DNA of 64,000 bases from Microbacteriaceae bacterium (GTDB lineage Bacteria; Actinomycetota; Actinomycetes; Actinomycetales; Microbacteriaceae). Made by a program: the position numbers and the translations under genes. The DNA lies in contig SCRE01000008.1 of the NCBI GenBank assembly GCA_004297935.1, positions 1 to 64,000 of the forward strand, read 5' to 3'. Shown in pieces: positions 50,066-59,312 of this stretch. Each line of letters begins with the position of its first letter. Positions within the stretch are counted from its first letter, which is position 1. The notes below the pieces were generated by a model, which saw only the letters and a list, made by a program, of their open reading frames with translations, made no database searches and had not been told where the DNA came from.

Positions 50066-50698
50066 CTAGGAGGAGCCACCGACACGGAACTCGGACCAGG
50101 CGACGAGTTGCCGCCACAGGTCGTCCGTCTGATGCATCGTGTGCTCGAGCGATCCGCCGGTGTCGACGACGACGTCGGCGAAAGCGAGCCGTTCCTCGTC
50201 GGATGCTTGCGCCGCGACGCGCGCGGCGGCATCCGTCTCCGAGAATCCGCGCAGTTCGACCAGTCGCCGGATCCGTGTTTCCGCCGGAGCATGCGCGACG
50301 ACGACGCGATCGAAGTGCAGTGGTCTGCCCTCGGCGGCCTCGGCCAGCAGCGGCACGTCGTAGACGACGACCGCATCGGGGTTGCTCGCCTCCGCCTGCG
50401 CGAAGAGTTCCCGCGCGCGTCGCCAGACAGCCGGGTGCGTGACGGCGTTGAGGTCGTGCCTGCTCTGCTCGTCGGAGAACACGATGCGGGCCAGTGCCGC
50501 GCGATCCAGACTGCCGTCGGCTGTCAGAACGCCGGGGCCGAAGCGTTCGACGATCGCCCGCAAGGCGGGCGTTCCGGGTTCGACGACCTCTCGTGCCAGG
50601 AGATCGGCATCCACGACGACGGCGCCGTGCTGCGCGAGACGGGCGGCGACGGTGGATTTGCCGGATGCGATGCCGCCGGTGAGCGCGATCAGATGCAC
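50066..50698 (-). CDS. coaE: dephospho-CoA kinase
   Basis: 210 residues from GTG 50698. P-loop LTGGIASGKSTVAARLA is at the N-terminus; VDADLLAREVVEPGTPAL and VVVYDVPLLAEAAEG are CoaE signatures, with RIRRLVELRGFSETDAAARVAAQASDEER as the lid. It phosphorylates the 3'-OH of dephospho-CoA, the last step of CoA synthesis. It is followed 9 bp later by uvrB, a common neighbour, and separated from rpsA by a strong terminator hairpin. Confidence 0.95.
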   Translation of the reverse strand: MHLIALTGGIASGKSTVAARLAQHGAVVVDADLLAREVVEPGTPALRAIVERFGPGVLTADGSLDRAALARIVFSDEQSRHDLNAVTHPAVWRRARELFAQAEASNPDAVVVYDVPLLAEAAEGRPLHFDRVVVAHAPAETRIRRLVELRGFSETDAAARVAAQASDEERLAFADVVVDTGGSLEHTMHQTDDLWRQLVAWSEFRVGGSS

Positions 50699-50727
50699 GG
50701 AGACAGACTATCGCCAGCACCACACGA

Positions 50728-50757
50728 AACGGCCGGGCCTCCAGAGGCCCGGCCGTT
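50728..50757 (-). terminator. rpsA terminator hairpin
   Basis: AACGGCCGGGCCT (50728-50740), loop CCAG, AGGCCCGGCCGTT (50745-50757): a perfect 13 bp stem between the rpsA stop (50778) and the coaE start (50698). On the minus strand it continues TTCGTGTGG, with only a short U-run. Confidence 0.88.
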
Positions 50758-50777
50758 CAGAGCTGACGATCAGACGA

Positions 50778-52229
50778 TCAGTTGTTGCTGGAGAGTTTCT
50801 CACGCAACGCCGCGAGTGACTCGTCATCGGCCAGTGTGCCGGCCGATGCGGTCTCGTCGGTGAACGATGAGGCCGCGCTGCCGCGCGCGCCCCCAGCCTC
50901 CTCCTCGAGTCCTTTCGCAACCTGCTTCTTGTGCGCCTCCCAGCGCGCCTGGGCTGCAGCGTAATCCTGCTCCCACTTCTCGCGCTGGCTGTCGAAGCCT
51001 TCCTTCCACTCGTTCGTCTCCGGGTCGAAGCCCTCGGGATACTTGTAGTTTCCGGCCTCGTCGTACTCGGTGAGCATGCCGTACAGTGCCGGATCGAACT
51101 CGGTGCCCTCGGGGTCCACACCCTCATTCGCCTGCTTCAGCGACAGGGAGATCCGACGACGGTCGAGGTCGATGTCGATGACCTTGACGAAGACGTCCTC
51201 GCCGACCGAGACGACCTGCTCTGCGAGCTCGACGTGCTTGCCGGAGAGCTCGGAGATGTGAACGAGGCCCTCGATGCCGTCCGCGACACGAACGAACGCG
51301 CCGAACGGAACCAGTTTGGTGACCTTGCCCGGTGCGACCTGGCCGATGGCGTGGGTGCGGGCGAAGACCTGCCACGGGTCTTCCTGCGTTGCCTTCAGCG
51401 ACAGGGAGACCCGCTCGCGGTCGAGGTCCACCTCGAGGATCTCGACGGTGACCTCCTGGCCGACCTCGACGACCTCGCTGGCGTGCTCGATGTGCTTCCA
51501 GCTGAGCTCGGACACGTGCACCAGACCGTCGACGCCGCCGAGGTCGACGAACGCACCGAAGTTGACGATGGAGGAGACGACGCCCTTGCGAACCTGGCCC
51601 TTTTGCAGGTTGTTCAGGAAGGTCGTGCGGCTCTCGGACTGGGTCTGCTCCAGCAGTGCACGACGCGACAGCACGACGTTGTTGCGGTTCTTGTCGAGTT
51701 CGAGAATCTTCGCCTCGATCTCCTGGCCCAGATACGGGGTCAGGTCGCGAACGCGACGGAGCTCGATCAGCGATGCGGGCAGGAAGCCGCGCAGACCGAT
51801 GTCGACGATCAGTCCGCCCTTGACGACCTCGATGACCGACCCGGTCACCACACCGTCGGCATCCTTGATCTTCTCCACATCACCCCATGCGCGCTCGTAC
51901 TGAGCCCGCTTCTTCGACAGGATGAGGCGGCCTTCCTTATCCTCCTTCTGGAGAACAAGGGCTTCGACGGTGTCGCCGACGCCCACGACCTCGGTCGGAT
52001 CGACGTCGTGCTTGATCGACAACTCACGTGAGGGGATGACACCCTCGGTCTTGTAACCGACGTCGAGCAGAACCTCGTCGCGGTCGATCTTCACGACGGT
52101 GCCCTCGATGAGGTCTCCGTCGTTGAAGAACTTCAAAGTCTTTTCGACCGCGGCAAGAAAATCTTCAGCAGAACCGATGTCGTTGATCGCGACCTGCTTG
52201 GTTGCCTTCTCGGTCGTTGCGATTGTCAT
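50778..52229 (-). CDS. rpsA: 30S ribosomal protein S1
   Basis: 483 residues. Four S1 RNA-binding domains can be seen: GDLIEGTVVKIDRDEVLLDVGYKTEGVIP, GVVTGSVIEVVKGGLIVDIGLRGFLPAS, GQVRKGVVSSIVNFGAFVDLGGVDGLVH and GQVAPGKVTKLVPFGAFVRVADGIEGLVH (each in part). A Glu/Trp-rich tail (EWKEGFDSQREKWEQDYAAAQARWEAHK in part) is typical of actinobacterial S1. It binds mRNA on the 30S subunit. ATG 52229 (MTIATTEKATK) is the family start. It is divergent from the baeRF-like gene across 194 bp. Confidence 0.96.
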   Translation of the reverse strand: MTIATTEKATKQVAINDIGSAEDFLAAVEKTLKFFNDGDLIEGTVVKIDRDEVLLDVGYKTEGVIPSRELSIKHDVDPTEVVGVGDTVEALVLQKEDKEGRLILSKKRAQYERAWGDVEKIKDADGVVTGSVIEVVKGGLIVDIGLRGFLPASLIELRRVRDLTPYLGQEIEAKILELDKNRNNVVLSRRALLEQTQSESRTTFLNNLQKGQVRKGVVSSIVNFGAFVDLGGVDGLVHVSELSWKHIEHASEVVEVGQEVTVEILEVDLDRERVSLSLKATQEDPWQVFARTHAIGQVAPGKVTKLVPFGAFVRVADGIEGLVHISELSGKHVELAEQVVSVGEDVFVKVIDIDLDRRRISLSLKQANEGVDPEGTEFDPALYGMLTEYDEAGNYKYPEGFDPETNEWKEGFDSQREKWEQDYAAAQARWEAHKKQVAKGLEEEAGGARGSAASSFTDETASAGTLADDESLAALREKLSSNN

Positions 52230-52423
52230 TGAGTAAGTACTCCAGTGTGGACATGAATCAGGCCGTGAACAGATGATCGCAGTGAATTTTTCCGCCACGG
52301 CAGGCGAATGGGACGTCACAAATGTGACATTCCATCCTAGCTGTGCTTTCAGGCAGGATACAACCAGGATTCCGGTCGATGCCTCGTAGGCTGGCAGCAG
52401 TCACACCCAACGAAGGGAGCATC

Positions 52424-53587
52424 ATGTCAGTCCGATATGAACTGCCCGATGCGGATGATTTTCTGCGTCTCGCGCAACGTCGCGACCACGCGATCACCGT
52501 CTACGCCGCGACCTCGCCGGTCGTCGGCAGGCGAGAGGCGAGTTTTGCGACGGTGAAGAGCGCATTCGACAACGCGATGGGGCGGATCGGCGCGTCCGGA
52601 GCATCGCGTGCGACGTGCAGCTCCCTCCAGGCCCAGTGGCAGCAGCTTGCCGCCGATCAACAGCTCTGGGGCGGCTTGGCGACCTCGATCGCCGTGTTCG
52701 TCGCGGAGGATTTCAGCGAGGTCTTCATACTGCCGAACCGGTTGGACGACCAGCTTCAGGTCGCCGAATATTTCGACATCGGACAGCTGCTGCGCTCGGT
52801 GACATTCGCCCAGCAGGCCCATGCCGTGCTCTTGTCGGCAAACGGGTGGAGCCTGTGGCTGGCGACCGCCGCCCACCGCGCCGCGCGCCTGGAGGTGGCG
52901 GGGACGCATCCGGCGAACCTGGACGAGGCGACGCACCGCGATCCGATCCCGGAGCGCGAGCGGCAGGGCCGGCTCGTCGGTGACGAGGGGCGCAAGACCC
53001 TGATGGAAACGTATGCCAAGCGCGTGAGCGATGCCGTGACGAAAGAGCTTGCCGAGCGTGACCCGCGCGCGTCCGATGTCGTCTTCGTCTTCGCCAACGA
53101 ACCGCTGCTGAGCATGTTCCAGGCTCGAGGGATCCATGAGCGTGTCCTGCTGCCGGTGCCGGGCGCGCCGGATCGACTCACCGGCGCCGAGATCGACAAG
53201 GTCATGCGCGAACGGCTCGCCGAATGGAATGCCCGCGGTGCACAGGACGAGGTCGATGCGATCGTCGACGACGTAGGCTCCGGCCTGGTCGCGACCGAGC
53301 TGTCGACGATCGCCCGAGCGGCGGTGAGCGGCGCCGTGCACACGCTGGTGTTCGCGTTCTCCGTCGATGTCAACGGGACATTCGACGATGTGTCGGGAGC
53401 GATCGAGTTCGCGCCGGAGAACGGAACACGGATGCCGTCGGGCGCGCCCGCCTACGACCTGCCGTCCCGGATCGCCGTCAGCGTGCTCGCACACGGCGGC
53501 AACGTCATCGCGGTGCGCCCCGATGAGGTCGCCGCCGCGGCCTGGGACGGCACGGCGATCGCTCGGCTGCGCTTTACGCTCGGTTGA
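52424..53587 (+). CDS. baeRF-like protein (bacterial homologue of archaeo-eukaryotic release factor eRF1)
   Basis: About 387 residues from ATG 52424, with AAGGGAG upstream. The N-terminal domain starts LPDADDFLRLAQRRDHAITVYAATSPV and includes RREASFATVKSAFDNAMGRI; the central part (LSVFVAEDFSEVFILPNRLDD-like IAVFVAEDFSEVFILPNRL, then AHAVLLSANGWSLWLATAAHRAARLEV in parts) and the C-terminal domain (HTLVFAFSVDVNGTFDDVSGAIEF) have the layout of baeRF family proteins, predicted relatives of eRF1/Pelota. These were proposed to act on stalled or modified ribosomes, without proof. I assign the family from its overall pattern, not from a search. It is divergent from rpsA, which may be chance or functional. 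Confidence 0.6.
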   Translation: MSVRYELPDADDFLRLAQRRDHAITVYAATSPVVGRREASFATVKSAFDNAMGRIGASGASRATCSSLQAQWQQLAADQQLWGGLATSIAVFVAEDFSEVFILPNRLDDQLQVAEYFDIGQLLRSVTFAQQAHAVLLSANGWSLWLATAAHRAARLEVAGTHPANLDEATHRDPIPERERQGRLVGDEGRKTLMETYAKRVSDAVTKELAERDPRASDVVFVFANEPLLSMFQARGIHERVLLPVPGAPDRLTGAEIDKVMRERLAEWNARGAQDEVDAIVDDVGSGLVATELSTIARAAVSGAVHTLVFAFSVDVNGTFDDVSGAIEFAPENGTRMPSGAPAYDLPSRIAVSVLAHGGNVIAVRPDEVAAAAWDGTAIARLRFTLG

Positions 53588-53619
53588 CCCCGCCTGCACG
53601 CCATTCGGTTTCGCACCGG

Positions 53620-55308
53620 TCAGCCGAGCATCGCCGACCTCAGCGTGTCGAGGCCGACACCGCCGATGCCCAGGGCCTTCGCGTGGAACGCCTTGAAGTC
53701 GAATGCGGCGCCCTCGCGTCGCCGATATTCGTCGCGGAGCTGTTCCCAGATGCGCTGCCCGACCTTGTAGGACGGAGCCTGCCCGGGCCAGCCGAGATAC
53801 CGGTTGACCTCGAATCGCACGAAACCCTCGTTCATGTTGACGTTGTCGGCGAGGAACGCGAAAGCGTCGTCGCCGCTCCAGCGGCCGTTGCCGTCGGGTC
53901 GCTCCTTCTCCAGGTGGACGCCGATGTCGAGCACGACGCGGGCGGCACGCATCCGCTGGCCGTCGAGCATGCCGAGCCGGTCTGCGGGGTCATCGAGATA
54001 ACCGAGCTGTTCCATCAGACGTTCCGCGTACAGCGCCCATCCCTCTGCATGCCCCGAGGTGCCGGCGATGCGCCGCCAGCTGTTCAGCTGCGCCTTGTTG
54101 TAGGTGGCGACACCGATCTGCAGGTGGTGGCCGGGCACGCCTTCGTGGTAGACGGTGGTCAGCTCCCGCCAGGTGTCGAACTCGGTGACGCCCGCCGGCA
54201 CGCTCCACCACATCCGTCCGGGGCGGGCGAAGTCGTCGCTCGGCCCCGTGTAGTAGATGCCGCCCTCCTGGGTGGGTGCGATCTTGCATTCGAGGGTGCG
54301 CAATTCCGGCGGAATGTCGAAGTGGGCGGCGCCGAGTTCCTCGACAACCCGATCGCTGGTCTCCTGCATCCAGTGTTGAAGCGCGTCCGTGCCCGCCAGC
54401 TTGCGGCCGGCGTCACCGTCGAGGAACTCGATCGCCTCGGCTACGGATGCGCCGGGCTTGATCTCCCTGGCGATCGCCTCCTGCTCGGCGACCATGCGAC
54501 GCAGCTCGTCGATACCCCATTCGTACGTCTCGTCGAGATCGATGGTGGCGCCGAGGAAATCGCGGGACGCGAGCGCATAGAGGTCGCGACCGACGGCATC
54601 CCGCACAGGGGCATGCTGGGCCAGCTCGTCGTTCAAGAAGGCGGCGAGGGTCGCATACGCTCTGGCGGACTCGTGCGCGGCCGCCCTGAGGTCATCGCGC
54701 AAAGACGCCGGCAATTCGCTGTCTCCGACCCGCGCGTTCTGAGCCAGCTGGAAGAAGAACCCGTCTTCGGCAACCTGCTTGTTCGCCTGCGCGACGACCT
54801 CTCGGACCTGCCGAATGGCGGGCACAGTGCCCGAGGCGATGCCGCTGCGCAGCGTCTGGATGTAACCGTCCATCGCCGCGGGCAGATTGCGCATCCGCTT
54901 GGCGATGTTGAACCAGTCCTCTTCGGATGCCGTCGGCGACAGATCGAAGATCTCTCGCAGCGACTGGGCGGGCGACGCGATCACATTGAGGTCGCGCTGC
55001 GCGAATCCGGCATCGTGCTTCTCCAGCGCGAGTTCGAGTTCGCGAGTGAGGTCCAGCTTGGTCACACGGTCGATGTCGTCGAGCGGTTCAGCCGCCCGAA
55101 TCGCCGCCAAGGCAGCTTGTGCCGCAGCCGCCGCGGCATCGAGGCCGTTCGGCGAATAGTCGCCGTATTCGCCTTCGCGCCCGGGCCGGCCGAGATAGAC
55201 GTGGAATTCCGGATACAACTCCAGCTGAGTGTCGACCCACTGGTCGGCGATCGTGTCGATCGGAGTGGGCTGTCGTGTCTGCGGCCGTCTCGAAGCTGCG
55301 TCTGTCAT
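53620..55308 (-). CDS. DUF885-family zinc metallopeptidase-like protein
   Basis: 562 residues. The zinc motif is YHEGVPGHHLQIG, an HExxH-like variant (HEGVPGHH) characteristic of DUF885, with a second conserved block SGHAEGWALYAERLMEQLG that supplies the third ligand in M32-like enzymes. The C-terminus (FVRFEVNRYLGWPGQAPSYKVGQRIW in parts) is also family-typical. No signal peptide is evident, so it is probably cytoplasmic or surface-bound by other means. The substrate is unknown; some relatives are dipeptidases or carboxypeptidases. It converges with the baeRF-like gene over 32 bp. Confidence 0.88.
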   Translation of the reverse strand: MTDAASRRPQTRQPTPIDTIADQWVDTQLELYPEFHVYLGRPGREGEYGDYSPNGLDAAAAAAQAALAAIRAAEPLDDIDRVTKLDLTRELELALEKHDAGFAQRDLNVIASPAQSLREIFDLSPTASEEDWFNIAKRMRNLPAAMDGYIQTLRSGIASGTVPAIRQVREVVAQANKQVAEDGFFFQLAQNARVGDSELPASLRDDLRAAAHESARAYATLAAFLNDELAQHAPVRDAVGRDLYALASRDFLGATIDLDETYEWGIDELRRMVAEQEAIAREIKPGASVAEAIEFLDGDAGRKLAGTDALQHWMQETSDRVVEELGAAHFDIPPELRTLECKIAPTQEGGIYYTGPSDDFARPGRMWWSVPAGVTEFDTWRELTTVYHEGVPGHHLQIGVATYNKAQLNSWRRIAGTSGHAEGWALYAERLMEQLGYLDDPADRLGMLDGQRMRAARVVLDIGVHLEKERPDGNGRWSGDDAFAFLADNVNMNEGFVRFEVNRYLGWPGQAPSYKVGQRIWEQLRDEYRRREGAAFDFKAFHAKALGIGGVGLDTLRSAMLG

Positions 55309-55330
55309 GGCTGAAGCCTAGAACACGGAA

Positions 55331-55500
55331 CGCTGGTCGAGTAGCGAGCGTCAGCGAGTGCATCGAGGCCTCGTTGGTCGGTCTGCGGGGCCCTCGATAC
55401 GCCCGCTGCGCTCGCGCCAACCCCCCACTCGCAGGCTCGCTGGCGACAAGGGTCGCGGATCGCTTCGCGATCCCTTGAACTCCACCGCGCTCGACCAACG
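55331..55500. repeat. degenerate REP-like repeat cluster between the DUF885 gene and polA
   Basis: TGGTCGAGTAGCGAGCG (55334-55350) followed by CAGCGAG and ATCGAGG matches one half of the 36247-36331 element on the opposite strand; TCGATACGCCCGCTGCGCTCG (kept under 20 as TCGATACGCCCGCTGCGC, from 55394) matches the other half. Inside the cluster GGATCGC-TTC-GCGATCC (55457-55473) is a separate hairpin, and CGCGCTCGACCAACG at the end is again similar. It lies directly after polA's 3' side and upstream of no gene start. Confidence 0.7.
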
Positions 55501-55507
55501 GCATCGG

Positions 55508-58177
55508 TCAGTGCGCAGCCGCATCCCAGTTCGGCCCGCGACCCACCTGCACCGTCAACGGCACGCGCAGCCGTGCGGCGGTGGACATGCGATTGGTGAC
55601 GATCGCCTCGAGCGCGTCCCACTCCCCCGTCGCGACCTCGAAGATCAGCTCGTCGTGCACCTGCAGGAGCATGTTCGACGCGAGCTGCTGCTCGATCATG
55701 TCCGCGTGGATGGTGATCATCGCCCGTTTCATGATGTCCGCCGCGGACCCTTGGATCGGCGCGTTCAGCGCCGCGCGCTCGGCATTGTCGCGGAGCACCC
55801 GGTTCGTGCTCGTGAGGTCCGCGAATGGGCGACGCCGACCGAAGATCGTCTCGGTGTAGCCGTCGACGCGGGCCTTCTCGACCACGTTGCGCAGATAGTC
55901 GCGCACCTTGCCGAAGCGTGCGAAATAGTCCGTCATCAGTTGCCGGGCCTCCGCCGTCTCGATCCGCAACTGCTTCGAGAGGCCGAACGCGCTCAGCCCG
56001 TATGCCAGCCCGTAGGACATGGCCTTGACTTTCGTTCGCATCGCGGGAGAGACCTCATCCGGTGTGACGCCGAAGATTCGCGCACCGACGAAACGGTGCA
56101 GATCCTCTCCCGCGTTGAAAGCCTCGATCAGCCCTTCGTCGCCGGAGAGGTCCGCCATGATCCGCATCTCGATCTGCGAATAGTCGGCGGTGAGCAGCGT
56201 TTCGAAATCGCGACCCGATTCGAATGCCGAGCGGATGCGACGACCCTCCTCGGTGCGCACAGGGATGTTCTGCAGATTCGGATCGTTGGACGAGATCCGG
56301 CCGGTGCTGGTCCCGGTCTGGTCGTAGGTGGTGTGGATGCGCGCGTCCGGTTCGATCGCCCGCTCCAGCGTTTCGATGATCTGCTTGAGCTTGGTGGCAT
56401 CCCGGTGCTGCAGCAGCAGCCCCAGGAACGGATGCGGGCTCTTCTCCTGCAGATCGGCGAGCGAGGCGGCGTCCGTCGAGTATCCGGTCTTCGTCGAGCG
56501 GGTCTTCGGCATGTCGAGCTCGTCGAACAGCACCTGCTGGAGTTGTTTCGGCGAGCCCAGGTTCACCTCGTGCCCGATCTCGGCGAATGCGCGCGCTGCG
56601 AAGTCATTGGCGCTCGCGGTCAGCTCTTCGCGGAGCGAGGCGAGCACATCCGCGTTGATCGTCACCCCGGCCAGTTCCATTCGAGCCAAGACCATGACGA
56701 TCGGTAGTTCGATGGTGTCGAGCACGTCTCGGGTCCCCTGTTCGAGCGCATCGGTCAATGCCTCGGTCAGCCGCACGACATACCAGGCCTGCGTGGCGGG
56801 GCTGATCGCTTCGGTCTCCGGCAGCAACTGGTTCGGGTCGGCCTGCGGCAGATCCTCGCCGAGCACCTCGTACACCTGCTCGGCCAGCCCGACCGGTGAC
56901 TTTGCGGGGTGGATCAGCCACCCGGCGATCCTGGTGTCGAACGCGAGTCCGGCCACGGCCAGGCCAGCCCGGCTGAGCGCTTTGATCTGCGGCTTGGCGT
57001 CGAAGAAGTACTTCGGCGCGGGGCCGGCCAACCACTCCTCAAGGGCGGCGTAGTCGGGGCGTGCGGCCTCCCACGGCACGAACGCCGATTCCGTCGCAGT
57101 CGCCAGCCCCAGGCCGGTGATGCGGTCCAAGCCTCGCTCGACCTGCACACCCACAGCGGCTGTACCGCCGTCGGTGACCTTGGCCAGCCAGTGCGCGAGC
57201 TCTTCGTCGACGAGCGTGCGCACCACCGGCGCATCCGTGGTTCCGGCGGCCCCGGCGGCGACGAAGTCCGCATCGCCACCGCTGCCATCGGACTCGGCGA
57301 TCTTCAGCACACGATCGAGCAGCGTCTTGAACTGGAGTGTCTCGAACACGTCGCGCACGGCCTGCTCGTTGATCGGCCGCCGTTCGAGATCCGCCGGACC
57401 GACCGGCAGCCCGACATCCGTCAGCAACCTGTTGAGCCGACGGTTGCGCAGCGCGTTCTCTTTCTGCTCGCGCAGCTTCTCGCCCACCGCACCCTTGATC
57501 TCATCGGCGTGAGCGATGATCTCCTCCACGGTGCCGTACTGCTTGACCCACTTGACCGCCGTCTTCTCGCCGACCTTATCGATGCCGACGAGGTTGTCGC
57601 TGGTCTCGCCGACGAGGGCGGCGACCTCCGGGTACTGCTCCGGTTCGATGCCGTAACGCTCGAAGACCGCGTCGCGGTCGTAGCGCTTGAGCTCGGAAAC
57701 GCCGCGCACCTGCGGGTAGAGCAGGGTGACGTCATCGTTCACCAGCTGGATGCTGTCGCGGTCACCCGAGACGACCAGCACGCGATAGCCCTGTTCGGCG
57801 CCGCGGCGGGAAAGCGTGGCCAAGATGTCGTCCGCCTCGAAATCCTCCTTCGAGACCGTGGTGATGTTCATTGCGTGGAGTGCTTCTTCGAGCAGCGGGA
57901 TCTGCCCGACGAACTCCGGCGGCGTCGCGCCGCGGGTGCCCTTGTACTCCGGATATTCGCGTGTGCGGAAGGAGTAGCGCGAGATGTCGAACGCGACGGC
58001 GATGTGCGTCGGCTTCTCGTTCTTGAGCAGATTGATCAGCATAGAGATGAAGCCGTGGATCGCATTGGTGTGCTGCCCTTCGCGATTGACGAAACTGTCG
58101 ACCGGCAGGGCGTAGAACGCCCGGAATGCGAGCGAATGGCCGTCGATGATCAGAAGGGTAGGCTTTTCGGAGTCCGA
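55508..58177 (-). CDS. polA: DNA polymerase I
   Basis: 889 residues. The 5' nuclease domain starts LLIIDGHSLAFRAFYALPVDSF and includes DDILATLSRRG and VSGDRDSIQLVND. The middle 3'-5' exonuclease-like domain lacks the catalytic acids: where active enzymes have DTE, this one reads AAVGVQVERGLDR. The polymerase domain has LLTADYSQIEMRIMADLS (motif A), RTKVKAMSYGLAYGLSAFGL (finger helix) and LLQVHDELIFEV (motif C). It fills repair gaps, including those from UvrABC, and removes primers. GTG 58177 (VSDSEKPTLL) is chosen; no strong ribosome-binding site is seen. Confidence 0.96.
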   Translation of the reverse strand, partial: SDSEKPTLLIIDGHSLAFRAFYALPVDSFVNREGQHTNAIHGFISMLINLLKNEKPTHIAVAFDISRYSFRTREYPEYKGTRGATPPEFVGQIPLLEEALHAMNITTVSKEDFEADDILATLSRRGAEQGYRVLVVSGDRDSIQLVNDDVTLLYPQVRGVSELKRYDRDAVFERYGIEPEQYPEVAALVGETSDNLVGIDKVGEKTAVKWVKQYGTVEEIIAHADEIKGAVGEKLREQKENALRNRRLNRLLTDVGLPVGPADLERRPINEQAVRDVFETLQFKTLLDRVLKIAESDGSGGDADFVAAGAAGTTDAPVVRTLVDEELAHWLAKVTDGGTAAVGVQVERGLDRITGLGLATATESAFVPWEAARPDYAALEEWLAGPAPKYFFDAKPQIKALSRAGLAVAGLAFDTRIAGWLIHPAKSPVGLAEQVYEVLGEDLPQADPNQLLPETEAISPATQAWYVVRLTEALTDALEQGTRDVLDTIELPIVMVLARMELAGVTINADVLASLREELTASANDFAARAFAEIGHEVNLGSPKQLQQVLFDELDMPKTRSTKTGYSTDAASLADLQEKSPHPFLGLLLQHRDATKLKQIIETLERAIEPDARIHTTYDQTGTSTGRISSNDPNLQNIPVRTEEGRRIRSAFESGRDFETLLTADYSQIEMRIMADLSGDEGLIEAFNAGEDLHRFVGARIFGVTPDEVSPAMRTKVKAMSYGLAYGLSAFGLSKQLRIETAEARQLMTDYFARFGKVRDYLRNVVEKARVDGYTETIFGRRRPFADLTSTNRVLRDNAERAALNAPIQGSAADIMKRAMITIHADMIEQQLASNMLLQVHDELIFEVATGEWDALEAIVTNRMSTAARLRVPLTVQVGRGPNWDAAAH

Positions 58178-58268
58178 CACGTGTGCCAGCCTACAAGGCA
58201 CCTCGGACACCGGCATCCGGCGGCGTCGCCCGGCTTGTCATGTGCAGAAGAGGGCAGGAGCAACAGCG

Positions 58269-58676
58269 ATGAGTCTCGATGTGCTGGCGTATGTGAATGA
58301 GCGCGGCCTGGGGGCGCTTGCCGAGAAGATGGGCATCGAGCTGCTCGAGTTCACGGTGGAACGCACGGTCGGAACGATGCCGGTCGAGGGCAACACGCAG
58401 CCGATGAACCTGCTGCACGGCGGCGCATACGCGGTGCTCGGAGAGTCGCTCGGTTCACTCGCCGCGAGCCTGCATGCCGGGCCGGAACGCATGGTGGTCG
58501 GAATCGAGATCAACGCGACGCACACCGGCAGCGCGACATCCGGGATCGTGACCGGCGTGTGCACCCCGATCCACCTCGGCCGCACGCTCACCAGCCACGA
58601 GATCGTCGTCACGGACGAGCACGGTCGACGCTGCTCGACGTTGCGGATCACGAACCTGATCAAGGATCGCCGGTAG
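58269..58676 (+). CDS. PaaI-family hotdog-fold thioesterase
   Basis: 135 residues from ATG 58269 with GGAG about ten bases upstream. The hotdog core has TQPMNLLHGGAYAVLGESLGS, where NLLHGG is the conserved thioesterase active-site turn, then VGIEINATHTGSATSGIVTGV and SHEIVVTDEHGRRCSTLRIT (in parts). It probably hydrolyses an acyl-CoA such as a phenylacetyl- or hydroxybenzoyl-type thioester. It is divergent from polA with 91 bp between them and converges with the ANTAR regulator; I infer no specific pathway. Confidence 0.88.
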   Translation: MSLDVLAYVNERGLGALAEKMGIELLEFTVERTVGTMPVEGNTQPMNLLHGGAYAVLGESLGSLAASLHAGPERMVVGIEINATHTGSATSGIVTGVCTPIHLGRTLTSHEIVVTDEHGRRCSTLRITNLIKDRR

Positions 58677-58703
58677 CGGCGGCGCAATCGGGCAGCGCGA
58701 CCG

Positions 58704-59312
58704 CTACGCCTTCTTGACGGCCAGCTGCTCGATGATCGCCTGCGCGACGTCGTGCATCGTCAGCCGGCGATCCATGGATGCCTTCTGTATCCAGCGGAAC
58801 GCCTCCGGCTCTGTCAAGCCCATCTTCTCGTTCAGCAGACCCTTGGCCCGATCGACGAGCTTTCGCGTCTCGAAACGTTCGACGAGATCGCCGACCTCCG
58901 CCTCGAGCGCGATGATCTGCGCGTACCGGGCGAGAGCGATCTCGATGGCAGGCAGCAGGTCGTTCGGAGTGAACGGCTTGACGACGTACGCCAGCGCACC
59001 GGCCTCGCTGGCGCGCTCGACGAGCTCCTTCTGGCTGAACGCGGTCAGCAGCACGACGGGAGCGATGTGCGCCTTCGACAGGCGCTCGGCTGCGGAGATG
59101 CCATCGAGCTGCGGCATCTTGACGTCCATGATGACCAGATCGGGGCGCAACTCCGTTGCGAGCGCGACGGCGGTCTCCCCATCGCCGGCTTCGCCGACGA
59201 CTTCGAAGCCGTTGTCCCGGAGGATTTCGACGATGTCAAGGCGGATTAGGGATTCGTCTTCCGCGACAACGACGCGACGCGGCGCCACCGGGGTTGCTTC
59301 TTGGTCACTCAC
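58704..59312 (-). CDS. pdtaR: ANTAR-domain response regulator (PdtaR-like)
   Basis: 202 residues from GTG 59312. The receiver domain has RVVVAEDESLIRLDIVEIL, phosphoacceptor D63 in LVIMDVKMPQLDG, a Thr in LLTAFSQKEL and Lys in YVVKPFTPNDL. The C-terminal ANTAR domain (ERFETRKLVDRAKGLLNEKMGLTEPEAFRWIQKASMDRRLTM in parts) binds paired RNA hairpins to prevent termination. In mycobacteria PdtaR works with sensor PdtaS; no kinase gene is here. It is divergent from tRNA-Leu with only 39 bp between them. Confidence 0.93.
   Translation of the reverse strand: MSDQEATPVAPRRVVVAEDESLIRLDIVEILRDNGFEVVGEAGDGETAVALATELRPDLVIMDVKMPQLDGISAAERLSKAHIAPVVLLTAFSQKELVERASEAGALAYVVKPFTPNDLLPAIEIALARYAQIIALEAEVGDLVERFETRKLVDRAKGLLNEKMGLTEPEAFRWIQKASMDRRLTMHDVAQAIIEQLAVKKA

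Noticed and set aside
52308-52330. GTCACAAATGTGAC as a CRP/GlxR site upstream of the baeRF-like gene
   Set aside because: The half-sites are inverted relative to the TGTGA-N6-TCACA consensus and the spacer is only two bases.
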